Of a stretch of 47,708 bases of DNA, positions 33,360 to 41,430 are shown piece after piece. The translations under genes were made by a program, and so were the position numbers. Origin of the DNA: Acidobacteriota bacterium (lineage in GTDB: Bacteria > Acidobacteriota > Terriglobia > Acidiferrales > UBA7541); the NCBI GenBank assembly GCA_016201285.1, contig JACQDE010000020.1, positions 1-47,708 on the forward strand, given 5' to 3'. How positions within the stretch are numbered: the stretch's first letter is position 1; each line of letters opens with the position of its first letter. The notes beneath the pieces were generated by a model. It saw nothing but the letters and a program-made list of their open reading frames with translations, ran no database searches and was not told the DNA's origin.

Positions 33360-34766
33360 ATGAAGAAGTGGAAAAAGATCGTGATTGGCGTGGCGGTGGT
33401 GGTGGGAATCGGGGCGGTGGTCGCGTTCAGCGTGAAGCAGGCGAACAAGGACGTGGTGACCGTACAGACGGGGAAGGTGGCGAAACAGGACCTGACCTCG
33501 CTGGTGACCGCGTCCGGGGAAATCAAGCCGAAGACGTACACCAACGTGCTGGGCGAAGGCTTCGGGAAAATCACCGCGATCGCCGTGAAGGAAGGCGACC
33601 ACGTGAAGCATGGCGACGTGTTGCTGAAACTGGAAAATATTCAGCCGTCGGCGGACGTGGACGCGCAGCAGGCATCCACGGGGGCGTCGGAGGCGGCGAT
33701 CAAGTCCGCCGAAGCGAATTACCGCTCGACACAGGCGGAGTTGAACCAGCGGAAAGCAGACCTGGACCGGACGAAAGCGGACTGGGAGCGCGCCAGGCAA
33801 CTCTACGAGAACGAACTGATCTCGAAACAGGAATATGACTCGCGGAGGGCGTCGTTCGAAGGCGCGGCGGCGGCGGTGGAAGCGACCAGCGCGCGGCTGC
33901 AGCAGACGCGCGCGGAACTGGAGCGGGCGCGGTCCACGAACGAGCAGATGCGCGCGGTGCTCAGCCGGGCGCGGGACGTGCTGCGCAAGACCACCTACAC
34001 GGCGCCAATTGACGGCGTGGTGACGTACATCGCGGTGCGTGTGGGCGAGAACGTGGTCATGGGCATCCAGAACTCCCCGGGCAGCTACCTGATGACGATT
34101 TCGGACATGTCCACGGTGACGGCGGAAGTGAAGGTGGACGAGACGGACATCGTCAACGTGAAGATGGGGCAGGACTGCGACGTGACAATCGACGCGGCGC
34201 CGGGGAAGGTGTTCAAAGGCAAGGTGACGGAAGTGGGCACGCAGGCGGTGCTGCGGACGTCGGGCCTGGCGACTTCGCAGACGACGACCGGGACGCAGGA
34301 GGCCAAGGACTTCAAAGTCGTGGTGACGCTGATCGATCCGCCGGCGAACATCCGGCCGGGACTTTCCACGACGGCGAAGATCCGGACGGCGGAGAAGAAA
34401 GCCGTGCTCTCGATTCCGATGCAGGCACTGGCCGTGCGCACGCGCAAAGACCTGGAAGACGCGCAGAAAGAAGCCAGCAAGAAGGGCGGGGCAAGCGTCA
34501 CACTGGCCGCAGCGAAGCCGGCGGAGAAGGGCGCGGATCCGAAGAAGGAAGAGATCCAGGGCGTCTTCGTGGTCGAGAACGGCAAGGCGGTGTTCAAGGC
34601 GGTGCAGACAGGCATCACCGGCGTGACGGAGATCGAGATTACCGAAGGGCTGAAGGAAGGCCAGGACATCGTCACCGGCAGCTACAAGGCGCTGCGGACG
34701 CTGAAACACGGAGCGCCGGTGAAAGTGGACAACAAGGCGCCGGTCAAGGAAGACCAAGCGAGCTAA
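33360..34766 (+). CDS. HlyD/RND-type periplasmic adaptor (membrane fusion) subunit
   Basis: 468 residues: N-terminal membrane anchor (KIVIGVAVVVGIGAVVAFSV), biotinyl-lipoyl-like hairpin (GFGKITAIAVKEGDHVKHGDVLLKLEN), a long coiled coil (about residues 100-210, AELNQRKADLDRTKADWERA), then the second lipoyl half (APIDGVVTYIAVRVGENVV) and a beta-barrel. It should bridge an inner-membrane transporter and an outer-membrane channel. The ATG at 33360 is used because the anchor starts there; the frame runs to 33282 without support. A MacB-type ATPase gene follows after 29 bases. Confidence 0.9.
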   Translation: MKKWKKIVIGVAVVVGIGAVVAFSVKQANKDVVTVQTGKVAKQDLTSLVTASGEIKPKTYTNVLGEGFGKITAIAVKEGDHVKHGDVLLKLENIQPSADVDAQQASTGASEAAIKSAEANYRSTQAELNQRKADLDRTKADWERARQLYENELISKQEYDSRRASFEGAAAAVEATSARLQQTRAELERARSTNEQMRAVLSRARDVLRKTTYTAPIDGVVTYIAVRVGENVVMGIQNSPGSYLMTISDMSTVTAEVKVDETDIVNVKMGQDCDVTIDAAPGKVFKGKVTEVGTQAVLRTSGLATSQTTTGTQEAKDFKVVVTLIDPPANIRPGLSTTAKIRTAEKKAVLSIPMQALAVRTRKDLEDAQKEASKKGGASVTLAAAKPAEKGADPKKEEIQGVFVVENGKAVFKAVQTGITGVTEIEITEGLKEGQDIVTGSYKALRTLKHGAPVKVDNKAPVKEDQAS

Positions 34767-34795
34767 CCAGCGTCTAAGAATTGAAGGAGCGGGGG

Positions 34796-35536
34796 ATGTC
34801 AGTGGAAACCGACGCGGCAGTGGAATCGTTCCGTCAACAGTTAGTGGACGACGGGCAGGTGATCGTCACCGAGAGCCTGTGGAAGACGTACGAGATGGGC
34901 GCGGAGCAGGTGCACGCGCTGCGCGGCGTGGACGTGCAAATCTGCAAGGGCGAGTACTGCGCCATCATGGGCCCCTCCGGCTCCGGGAAATCCACGCTGA
35001 TGAACCTGATCGGCTGCCTGGACACGCCGACGAGCGGGAAATACTGGCTGGCCGGGCGGCTGGTCAGCGAACTCGACGACGACGAGCTGGCCTACATTCG
35101 CAACAAGGAAATCGGCTTCGTCTTTCAGACCTTCAACCTGCTGCCGCGCGCCACCGCCCTGCACAACGTCGAGCTGCCGCTCATCTACAACGGCACGCCG
35201 GCGGTAGAGCGCGTGGTGAAAGCGCGGAAAGCGCTGCAAGCCGTGGACCTGTTAGACCGCATGATGCACAAGCCCAACGAACTCTCCGGAGGGCAGCGGC
35301 AGCGCGTGGCCATCGCGCGGGCGCTGGTGAATTCACCGTCCATCCTGCTGGCGGACGAGCCGACGGGAAACCTGGACTCGCAGACCGGCGAGGAAATCAT
35401 GCGCGTCCTCGACCATCTGCACCAGCAGGGCAACACGATCATCCTCGTCACTCACGAGCACGACATCGCCGCACACGCCCACCGCATCATCCACATCCGC
35501 GACGGCAAAGTCCACTCCGACGAAAAAACCCGCTAG
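34796..35536 (+). CDS. ABC transporter ATP-binding protein, MacB/LolD type
   Basis: 246 residues with all ABC ATPase motifs: Walker [11 protein letters not shown]-loop FQTFNLLPR, signature [15 protein letters not shown], Walker [15 protein letters not shown]-loop LVTHEHD. The [10 protein letters not shown] context is typical of MacB/LolD-type exporters. GGAG ten bases before the ATG at 34796 supports that start. With the adaptor it forms an efflux or lipoprotein-release system, but the FtsX-like permease that should follow is absent; repeats and an unrelated operon come next. The permease may be encoded elsewhere. Confidence 0.93.
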   Translation: MSVETDAAVESFRQQLVDDGQVIVTESLWKTYEMGAEQVHALRGVDVQICKGEYCAIMGPSGSGKSTLMNLIGCLDTPTSGKYWLAGRLVSELDDDELAYIRNKEIGFVFQTFNLLPRATALHNVELPLIYNGTPAVERVVKARKALQAVDLLDRMMHKPNELSGGQRQRVAIARALVNSPSILLADEPTGNLDSQTGEEIMRVLDHLHQQGNTIILVTHEHDIAAHAHRIIHIRDGKVHSDEKTR

Positions 35537-35545
35537 CGCAGCTCG

Positions 35546-35593
35546 GTAGCGCAGCCACTCTTGCTTGTCCTGAACGAAGAGAAGGGGCTGCGC
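35546..35593. repeat. nested palindrome, filled form
   Basis: GTA and GCGCAGCC (35549-35556), then ACTCTT as in the empty element at 27522, then about 23 extra bases including CCTGAACGAAGAGAAGG, then GGCTGCGC (35586-35593). The extra DNA sits exactly in the loop. Confidence 0.8.
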
Positions 35594-35674
35594 GTTTCGG
35601 TCTCATCTGGAGATGTGGCGCCATCCTGCGCCGGCCCGGCACCTCGGCATGGCCAGCCTTCCGCCGCCCCCCTA

Positions 35675-35723
35675 TGGACAATTGAAAACTGACAACGGAT
35701 AACGGACCACTGAAAACTTTCTC
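35675..35723. repeat. heptamer array, units like CTGACAA / CGGATAA
   Basis: Seven units in phase (TGGACAA, TTGAAAA, CTGACAA, CGGATAA, CGGACCA, CTGAAAA, CTTTCTC) end exactly where the arsR -35 box TTGACA begins; that box itself fits the unit pattern. Confidence 0.8.
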
Positions 35724-35753
35724 TTGACACGTAAGCACTAGCTTACGTATTAT
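35724..35753 (+). promoter_or_regulatory. arsR-type promoter with operator in the spacer
   Basis: TTGACA (35724-35729) and TATTAT (35748-35753) are 18 bases apart. ACGTAAGC-ACTA-GCTTACGT (35729-35748), a perfect inverted repeat, occupies the spacer and overlaps both boxes, as expected for an autorepressed ArsR gene. The predicted transcript start falls on the ATG at 35760, giving a leaderless mRNA. Confidence 0.8.
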
Positions 35754-35759
35754 TCCGTC

Positions 35760-36152
35760 ATGGCCACCGCCATCCAGCGCCGCGCCGCCCGCTCCGGGGA
35801 AGGCGTGTACTACGCCATCGGCGACCCCACGCGTCGCCGCCTGCTGGACGCCCTCGGCCGCGGCCCGCGCCATGTCAACGACCTGGCCCGGCCCTTCGCC
35901 ATGTCGCGCCCCGCGATTTCCCAGCACCTGCGCATCCTGCGTGATGCCGGCCTCGTCTCCATGCGCCGCGCCGGACGCGAGCGCCACTACCGCCTGCGCG
36001 CCGCACGCCTCCGCCAGGTGTACGACTGGGTCGCCCACTACGAAAAATTCTGGACCCGCGGGCTCAAAGCATTGGGCGATTACCTGGATCGCCAAACAGC
36101 GCAGGAATCTGTTTCGAAAAATCCAAAAGTCAACGAGAGGAGAAAACGATGA
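35760..36152 (+). CDS. ArsR-family transcriptional regulator
   Basis: 130 residues. Winged-helix core with YYAIGDPTRRRLLDALGRG, recognition helix MSRPAISQHLRILRDAGLV and wing MRRAGRERHYRL. The metal-binding ELCVCDL-type motif is absent, so this belongs to the branch that is usually paired with SRPBCC (AHSA1) proteins rather than metal sensors. It probably represses its own operon through the inverted repeat in its promoter. Its TGA overlaps the ATG of the next gene by four bases. Confidence 0.93.
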   Translation: MATAIQRRAARSGEGVYYAIGDPTRRRLLDALGRGPRHVNDLARPFAMSRPAISQHLRILRDAGLVSMRRAGRERHYRLRAARLRQVYDWVAHYEKFWTRGLKALGDYLDRQTAQESVSKNPKVNERRKR

Positions 36153-36661
36153 ACGCGAAATTTCTCGTCATCGGCACGCTCGCCGGTGGCATCCTGCTGT
36201 TCGCCTGGGGCGCCGTCACGCACATGCTGCTCCCCGAGCAGGTGCGCGCTTTCTCGAACGACGCAGCGCTCGTGCAAGCCGTCCGCGCCAACGCTCCCGT
36301 GAACGGCGTGTACTTCGCCGGCCAGGGCGTATTTGTGGCCGTCTCTTTCCTGCCGGACATGGCCGACAAGACGAAAGACCTCGCGCCCATGCTCAAAACG
36401 CAATTCCTCACCGACCTGCTCGCCGCGCTGCTGCTGTGCTTTGTGCTGCCGGGCATTCGCAGCGCGACGGTGCTCGGCAAAACCGCCTGGCTCGGCCTGG
36501 CCAGCCTCGCCGCCGTCGCCGTAAAGATTCTCCCGTACTCGACGTGGTACGGCTTTTCCGCTCCGTTTGTCGGCATGGAAGTCCTGGACATCAGCGGAAA
36601 ATTCATTCTCCTGGGCTTTGTGCTAGGCGGCCTGATGAAGAAACTCGTTCCGGCGAATTGA
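36149..36661 (+). CDS. small membrane protein of the ArsR operon
   Basis: 170 residues, four predicted membrane segments (FLVIGTLAGGILLFAWGAVTH at the start; GVYFAGQGVFVAVSFL; LTDLLAALLLCFVLPGI; the C-terminal ISGKFILLGFVLGGLM). No catalytic motif visible and no characterised family recognised. Start ATG overlaps the arsR stop (ATGA) and has AGGAG upstream inside arsR. Co-regulated with the SRPBCC protein downstream. Confidence 0.82.
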   Translation: MNAKFLVIGTLAGGILLFAWGAVTHMLLPEQVRAFSNDAALVQAVRANAPVNGVYFAGQGVFVAVSFLPDMADKTKDLAPMLKTQFLTDLLAALLLCFVLPGIRSATVLGKTAWLGLASLAAVAVKILPYSTWYGFSAPFVGMEVLDISGKFILLGFVLGGLMKKLVPAN

Positions 36662-36703
36662 GCAGGCAGGCTTGCGAACACGAGCCGTGAAAGGGGAGCT
36701 GCA

Positions 36704-37174
36704 ATGAAACGCGATCTGAAATTCGAAATGGTCTATCCCCATCCGCCCGAAAAAGTCTGGTGCGCCATCACGGATAGCGCGGCCATCGCCGACTGGCTCA
36801 TGCCCAACGATTTCCAGCCGCGCCTGGGACACAAATTCATGTTTACTTCCACGCCGCAACCGGGCTGGGACGGCAAATCCTATTGTGAAGTGATCGAGCT
36901 CGACCCGCCGCGCTGCTTGGCTTACACCTGGCGCGGCGGCCCCATTGACACGGTCGTGCGCTTCACGCTCGAAGCCGTCGCCGGCGGCACGCACCTTCGC
37001 CTCGAACACAACGGCTTCCGCGGCGTCAAAGCCCTGATGGTCAGCACGATCATGGGCCGCGGCTGGCGCTCGATGATTCTGAAGAAATATTTGCCGGCCG
37101 TCCTCGCGCGCATCACCGGCGGCCCCTACCAGCCCATGTCCCCCGAGGAACGCGCCGCCTGCGGCAAAAAATGA
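36704..37174 (+). CDS. SRPBCC (AHSA1-like) domain protein
   Basis: 156 residues of the START/Bet v1 fold: MVYPHPPEKVWCAITDSAAIADWLMPN at the N-terminus, CEVIELDPPRCLAYTWRG in the middle, FTLEAVAGGTHLRLEHNGFRG, and a C-terminal long helix region MGRGWRSMILKKYLPAVL. Bacterial AHSA1 proteins next to ArsR regulators are common; they bind hydrophobic ligands, and the operon may respond to one. GGGGAGC lies upstream of the ATG. Last gene of the operon; a large hairpin follows. Confidence 0.9.
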   Translation: MKRDLKFEMVYPHPPEKVWCAITDSAAIADWLMPNDFQPRLGHKFMFTSTPQPGWDGKSYCEVIELDPPRCLAYTWRGGPIDTVVRFTLEAVAGGTHLRLEHNGFRGVKALMVSTIMGRGWRSMILKKYLPAVLARITGGPYQPMSPEERAACGKK

Positions 37175-37183
37175 AGCGGCTCA

Positions 37184-37226
37184 TGTAGTGCCAACCCGCC
37201 CCGCCTTTGGGCGGGTTGGCATTACA
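37184..37226. repeat. GTAG-headed large hairpin, possible terminator
   Basis: TGTAGT, then stem GCCAACCCGCCC (37190-37201), 7-base loop, GGGCGGGTTGGC (37209-37220), then ATTACA. A 12-base perfect stem. It sits nine bases after the SRPBCC stop codon and may stop transcription, though no T-run follows directly. Confidence 0.75.
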
Positions 37227-37317
37227 TCACTCATCTTTTCCGCGGGCGCTTTTCCCGCGCGAATTACCAATCACTCAATCATCCCTCACTGCATTGTGCG
37301 CAGCACGCTGGCGGGAA

Positions 37318-37335
37318 TGCCGCGCATGCGCGGCA
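37318..37335. repeat. perfect 18-base palindrome
   Basis: TGCCGCGCATGCGCGGCA has no loop. Could be a protein-binding site or a relic of the palindromic elements. Confidence 0.7.
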
Positions 37336-37420
37336 CCCATCACCTTCAACTAGCCGTCCACGCGCTTGTGCTGCGTTTGCATCTGTTCGCCTGAACGGGG
37401 CATAGCCGTCCGAAGCGTCT

Positions 37421-37450
37421 GGTGTGGAGTGCGGGAGCCAAGCTCCCGCC
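37421..37450. repeat. palindromic element
   Basis: GTGTGGAGT, stem GCGGGAGC (37431-37438), loop CAA, GCTCCCGC (37442-37449). Same layout as the GTAG elements with a different head. Confidence 0.65.
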
Positions 37451-37544
37451 ATGTTTTTACCCCGCCTCAATGCTGTCCTGTCCTTTGCATCGGGCCGAAT
37501 GACCGCCACCTGATGCGCCGCGCTTCAGCCCGTCATCTTCGCAC

Positions 37545-40070
37545 TCACTTTTGCCGTTCAACCCAGACAGCGCGCGCCTCCTGCAACTGCTTCAGCACAA
37601 TTTCCTTTTCCGCGGGAGCATTCCAGTTGGTGTTGCCCTGGGCATTGGCAATCAACCGGTCCACCCACGCCAGGAAATACGCTGCGTCCGCCGCCGACCG
37701 CGCCGACGCCCCGCCAATCGTCACGTAAATCGGGCTCGTCGTCGCATACGGATACAAATCAAGAACCGGGTGCGTCCCGTTCTGGTTCCACGCCCGCAGC
37801 ACGCACCACCCGCTTTTGTCGAGCGTCAGTGCGCCGCGGATGTCCGCAGAGGTATGGTCCCCAGAAAGCCGCAATTGCTGCGCCACCTGGCCGTTGCACA
37901 CAATTTCCAGATGTTCGATGGGCACGATGGAGCGCAGCGCTGCGGAGAACCTCACCTCGTGTTTCCCCGCGGGCAGCGCAATCTCCTCACCGATGGCTTT
38001 GCCATTCAGCGAAAAATCGAGCAGCGGGCCGTTCGTGGCAAACGTTCGCCCCTTGCGCAGATTCGCCAGCCACGTTTCCATCCGCAGCGGCTCGGCGGGC
38101 ACGCGCACATAGACGCGGTTCAGCCCCACCGGTCCGTGCAACGCGGCGTAGTTGGCCATGGCATCAGTGCCTGCGCCGGCGGGAATGCGGAACCCGGAAT
38201 TGAGCAGGCGATACCACACCGACGCGGTCGCGCGATGATCGGCAAAGCCGAGCACTTCGATGTAGTCCACTTTGCCGAGCGCAACGTCGGCCGGCAGCCA
38301 GTGGGTCAGCTTCGCATCCTTCGCCGGGTCCGGCATCTCGTCAAACAAATGGACGTACCCGGCCACCCCGCCCTGCGCGTGAGCCATGTCGAGGATGGTG
38401 GCGTTCGAGGGGAAGAGGCTGGCGGCGGCGGTCCGCGGGTAATCGGCGTAGTCGGGCAGCAAAATATTTTTCTGCAGATGCAGCAGGGCAAGATGGCCCA
38501 AGCTCGAGGTGTGAAATTCCTGCCCGTGCCAGAGAAGCGTTGAAGACGTGGAAGCGGGATCGAGTTTTCCAGTGAAGTAGCTGATGTCGGGGACGCGTTG
38601 TTCTTTGTTGACGATGAGGCTGTTGATCACGCTGAGGTCTTCGGCTTCGGCTTGCGCGACGAGATTTTTCGGCGTGTTGCGGTAGGTGCCGGCGTAGTTC
38701 ATGTGAATGTGCAGATCGCCGCTCACCCACCGCGTCCCGGCGACGGCGCGCAATTCCATCGGGCGCAGGCGCAGCGTGACGGCCGCGACTGTTCCGTCCG
38801 CAACTTCGACGGAGGCGCGCTCGACGCGGCTCTCGAATCCCTTCATCACTTCGACCTCCACTTTCCCGGCGGGAACGGCAATTTCCGCGGAGCCGCGCGC
38901 GTGGAAATAGTGCGCTTCGAAGGGACGCTCGGAGCGGGTGAAGCCGTCGTCGGCGTGCATCCAGGCGGTGTCCGGCGCATAGGCGCGCTTGTCGGGCCCG
39001 GTGACGGAAACCCGGGCGGGCGTTGGTTTTCCATTCGCGTCGAGAACGGTGACGCGCACACGGCCCATGGGGACACGATATTTGCGCTCCTTCACGGCGA
39101 GCTGGCGCTGCGCACCGCCGGGGATTTCTTGGAGCCAGAGCGAGGTGTTGCCGTCGCGGTTGGAGACGAAAGCGATCGTGCGGCCGTCGGGGGACCAGCG
39201 CGGGGCGGTGTTGTCGTACTCGCCGTAGGTAAGCGGAAAAGCGTAGCCGCCGCCGGCGGGAAGCACCCAGAGCTGGTGCCAGTTGCGTCCGGCGTAGGAA
39301 CTCCAGACGATGCGCTTGCCGTCGGATGACCAGTCGGGGCGCGCTTTCCAGGTGGTTTCCTCAGAAAATATTTCCCGCCGCTCCGCGCCCGGCTGCGCTT
39401 TCATGCGCCACATTCCACCCGTGCCGTAGAGGTGACCGCGATTGGAAATGAAAAGAATTTCGGAGCCGTCGGGCGACCAGACGGGGCCAATTTCGTGGTC
39501 ATACACGCTGTAGTAGTAGCGCGGGAGCGACGTGCGGTCTTCGCCGGTGAGGTGCTGGACGTTCGAAAGCGCGCCGCCGGAAAAATCGGCGACGAAGATG
39601 TGGAAGCGGCGGTTGAATGACGTTGACACAAAAACGATCTGCTTGCCGTCCGGGGAGAAGCGCGGCTCGACGTTGACCGCGCCGCCGCGGGTGAGCTGGG
39701 CGGTTCTGCCTGTCGCCAGTTCGAGCGCGTAGAGATCGATCGCGTCGTTGTCGTAGCGCGCGAAGATAATCCACTGGCCGTCGGGGGAACAATCGGGCTG
39801 ATAGTCGTAGCCGGGGCCGGCGGTAAGCTGCTTGGCGGTGGCGGAGTCGAGCGACTGGCGCCAGAGCGAACCAGCCATGGAGAAGACGACGGATTTGGAG
39901 TCAGGCGTCCAAGCGACGGAACTCGGGCCGGTGGTGAGCTGCGGGATGTACATCTCGCGCCAGTAGTAGGGATGCGGAACGTCAATCTGTTTGAGGACGG
40001 GCTCGCGCTGGGCGAACGCTGCCGGCACAGCAAACATGGAAAAAATCAAGACAGCAATCAGCTGGCGCAT
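37545..40070 (-). CDS. secreted PD40 beta-propeller / CehA-type PHP hydrolase
   Basis: 841 residues. Signal peptide (LIAVLIFSMFAVPAAFA), then WD40-like PD40 repeats to about residue 330 (recurrent PxxSPDGxxIxF, for example QPDCSPDGQWIIFARYD), then a Pro-rich beta domain, then a CehA/McbA-type PHP metallohydrolase: GDLHIHMNYAG (metal His), WHGQEFHTSSLGHLALLHL, MAHAQGGVAGYVHLFD, EVLGFADHRA, PAGAGTDAMANY. Relatives of the C-terminal part cleave carbaryl ester in pesticide degraders, but most are uncharacterised. Start is set at the ATG at 40068-40070, before the signal peptide; the frame runs on to 40277 with no support. Confidence 0.9.
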   Translation of the reverse strand: MRQLIAVLIFSMFAVPAAFAQREPVLKQIDVPHPYYWREMYIPQLTTGPSSVAWTPDSKSVVFSMAGSLWRQSLDSATAKQLTAGPGYDYQPDCSPDGQWIIFARYDNDAIDLYALELATGRTAQLTRGGAVNVEPRFSPDGKQIVFVSTSFNRRFHIFVADFSGGALSNVQHLTGEDRTSLPRYYYSVYDHEIGPVWSPDGSEILFISNRGHLYGTGGMWRMKAQPGAERREIFSEETTWKARPDWSSDGKRIVWSSYAGRNWHQLWVLPAGGGYAFPLTYGEYDNTAPRWSPDGRTIAFVSNRDGNTSLWLQEIPGGAQRQLAVKERKYRVPMGRVRVTVLDANGKPTPARVSVTGPDKRAYAPDTAWMHADDGFTRSERPFEAHYFHARGSAEIAVPAGKVEVEVMKGFESRVERASVEVADGTVAAVTLRLRPMELRAVAGTRWVSGDLHIHMNYAGTYRNTPKNLVAQAEAEDLSVINSLIVNKEQRVPDISYFTGKLDPASTSSTLLWHGQEFHTSSLGHLALLHLQKNILLPDYADYPRTAAASLFPSNATILDMAHAQGGVAGYVHLFDEMPDPAKDAKLTHWLPADVALGKVDYIEVLGFADHRATASVWYRLLNSGFRIPAGAGTDAMANYAALHGPVGLNRVYVRVPAEPLRMETWLANLRKGRTFATNGPLLDFSLNGKAIGEEIALPAGKHEVRFSAALRSIVPIEHLEIVCNGQVAQQLRLSGDHTSADIRGALTLDKSGWCVLRAWNQNGTHPVLDLYPYATTSPIYVTIGGASARSAADAAYFLAWVDRLIANAQGNTNWNAPAEKEIVLKQLQEARAVWVERQK

Positions 40071-40320
40071 AGGAAAAGGGCCCTCCGAAGTGATGGCGGG
40101 GAATGATACGCCCGCCGACGGTGAAAACCGCAATGCGAAATTCTGGGGAAGGACGAAGCGAAAGAGATTCAACACCGTGGTCGCAGAGAGTTGCAGAGGG
40201 CACGGAGAAGAAATACGCAGCCTCGAAGGCGCGGGGAGAGAAAGAATAAGCATATCCTTCGTCCCGATAAGAGACATCGGGACTCAGGATGGCAGGCGAG
40301 CGGCTGAGTTGCCGGCTTGG
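40071..40320. other. 250-base gap with repeat phrases and a hairpin
   Basis: TCGCAGAGAGTTGCAGAGG and GGCACGGAG (40181-40209) form a degenerate repeat phrase similar to that near 12825-12862. The element 40254-40290 follows. No gene seen. Confidence 0.5.
40254..40290. repeat. two-step palindromic element (ATCCT-TC-GTCCCGAT)
   Basis: Outer arms ATCCT (40254-40258) and AGGAT (40286-40290), spacers TC, inner arms GTCCCGAT (40261-40268) and ATCGGGAC (40276-40283), loop AAGAGAC. Same framework as 4554-4595. Confidence 0.75.
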
Positions 40321-41043
40321 TCACTGCATGGAGCGGAGAACGGTCGGAGCGATGCCCGTCATGCGTGAGTGGGTGACGCCCATGACCTTGAGGTAGGCGT
40401 CCACACGCTTGCGCAGGGTTTCGAGCTGGGCGACTTTCACCTTGCGGTCTTCGCTCATGCTGCGGAGGCGCTGGTCCAGTTGCTGCATTTCGTCGTCGTT
40501 GCGGATCATTTCCTGCTGAGAGATGGTGCGGCGGGTGGAAGCGAGCAGGTTCTGCTCGTTGCCCCTGATGATCTCCATGCGGCGGGTGATGTCGTAGGCT
40601 TCGTCGTCCATGCGGCGGATGCGGGCGGCAAGCTGGCGCTGGCCGTTGTCCTCTTCCTTGTAGGCGAGGTAGAAGAGAAGGAAAGTGACGGCGTCGCGGG
40701 CTTCGTCGCTGTCTCTGGGAAATTGCTGGTCCACGACGGTCATGGTGGCGCGGGGGTCGATGGACTGCTTCGGCATTGTTTTCTTCGCGTAGGACTCGCT
40801 CCACTTCTTCACTTTCGGTGGTGCGCTTTCTTCGAGAGCGGCGCCGAAGGCCAGCGCATCGGCGGGAAGAGTGGAAGGCTTCCATTCTTCAATCTTGGGA
40901 TCGCGCTGCGCGTTGGGAGGCGAAGCGGGTTGCCGGGACGGCGCGTTCTGCGGGGCGGGGGACTGCGCAAAGGCGGCGCCGGCGAGCGAAAGAGTTGCGC
41001 AAAGCAGAGAAGGAAGAATGTTCAGCGGCCTCTGCGGAGACAT
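40321..41043 (-). CDS. exported coiled-coil protein of unknown function
   Basis: 240 residues: signal peptide (LPSLLCATLSLAGAAFA), a Pro/Gln-rich disordered stretch, then a mostly helical, charged domain from about residue 100 (LAARIRRMDDEAYDITRRME, MQQLDQRLRSMSEDRKVKVAQLETLRKRVDAYL) likely to form a coiled coil. I recognise no family. The ATG at 41041-41043 is the one directly before the signal peptide; the frame extends to 41334 without features. Probably periplasmic. Confidence 0.75.
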   Translation of the reverse strand: MSPQRPLNILPSLLCATLSLAGAAFAQSPAPQNAPSRQPASPPNAQRDPKIEEWKPSTLPADALAFGAALEESAPPKVKKWSESYAKKTMPKQSIDPRATMTVVDQQFPRDSDEARDAVTFLLFYLAYKEEDNGQRQLAARIRRMDDEAYDITRRMEIIRGNEQNLLASTRRTISQQEMIRNDDEMQQLDQRLRSMSEDRKVKVAQLETLRKRVDAYLKVMGVTHSRMTGIAPTVLRSMQ

Positions 41044-41176
41044 GCGCGCCCTCCCGTTGAGCCCGTCGAGCAAACCGTTGCGACCAAGCTTACTCCTCCG
41101 CACGGCACTTCGCAGCAAAACCAGTCGCGCGTTCAGTTGAGGCGAGCGCGGGTTGGTTGTATAAGCACTCTTCCGA

Positions 41177-41350
41177 TTGACGAAGCCAGAGCAGATGGAA
41201 CGCATGCTGGCCGACGTCGCCGCGCTGGCGCTGAAGTGGAAAAAGCCGCTCAGCGCGCGCCTCCAGCCCGTCGCCGGCAAAAAAGCCGGCGAGATGACTG
41301 CTTTCGACGACCCCTTCTTGGTGAATGCCGTCATTCAGAAAGTGCCGTAA
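41177..41350 (+). CDS. possible small protein (57 aa)
   Basis: A TTG-started frame (or ATG at 41192) of 57 codons with strongly GC-ending codons like the neighbouring genes, ending in TAA directly before a heptamer array. The product begins MTKPEQMERMLADVAALALKW and ends DDPFLVNAVIQKVP. No family recognised and no ribosome site stands out. It lies divergent to the coiled-coil gene. Confidence 0.4.
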   Translation: MTKPEQMERMLADVAALALKWKKPLSARLQPVAGKKAGEMTAFDDPFLVNAVIQKVP

Positions 41351-41362
41351 TTTTTCTTGGCT

Positions 41363-41423
41363 CTTTGACTCTTCAACCCTTCGACTCTTGGACTCTTCAA
41401 CCTTTCAACATTCAACGTTCAAC
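41363..41423. repeat. tandem array, 8-base then 7-base units (CTTNNACY, NTTCAAC)
   Basis: Five 8-base units (CTTTGACT, CTTCAACC, CTTCGACT, CTTGGACT, CTTCAACC) change to three 7-base units (TTTCAAC, ATTCAAC, GTTCAAC), then a T-run. It lies between the small ORF and the stop of the next minus-strand gene. Confidence 0.85.
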
Positions 41424-41430
41424 TTTTTTA

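Larger units (their letters stand above)
37175..37544. other. gene-free stretch of 370 bases with palindromes
   Basis: Between the SRPBCC gene and the convergent CehA gene lie a 12-base-stem hairpin (37184-37226), an 18-base perfect palindrome (37318-37335), a GTG-headed palindrome (37421-37450) and a decayed GTAG element near 37504-37531. Short open frames here look random. Confidence 0.65.
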
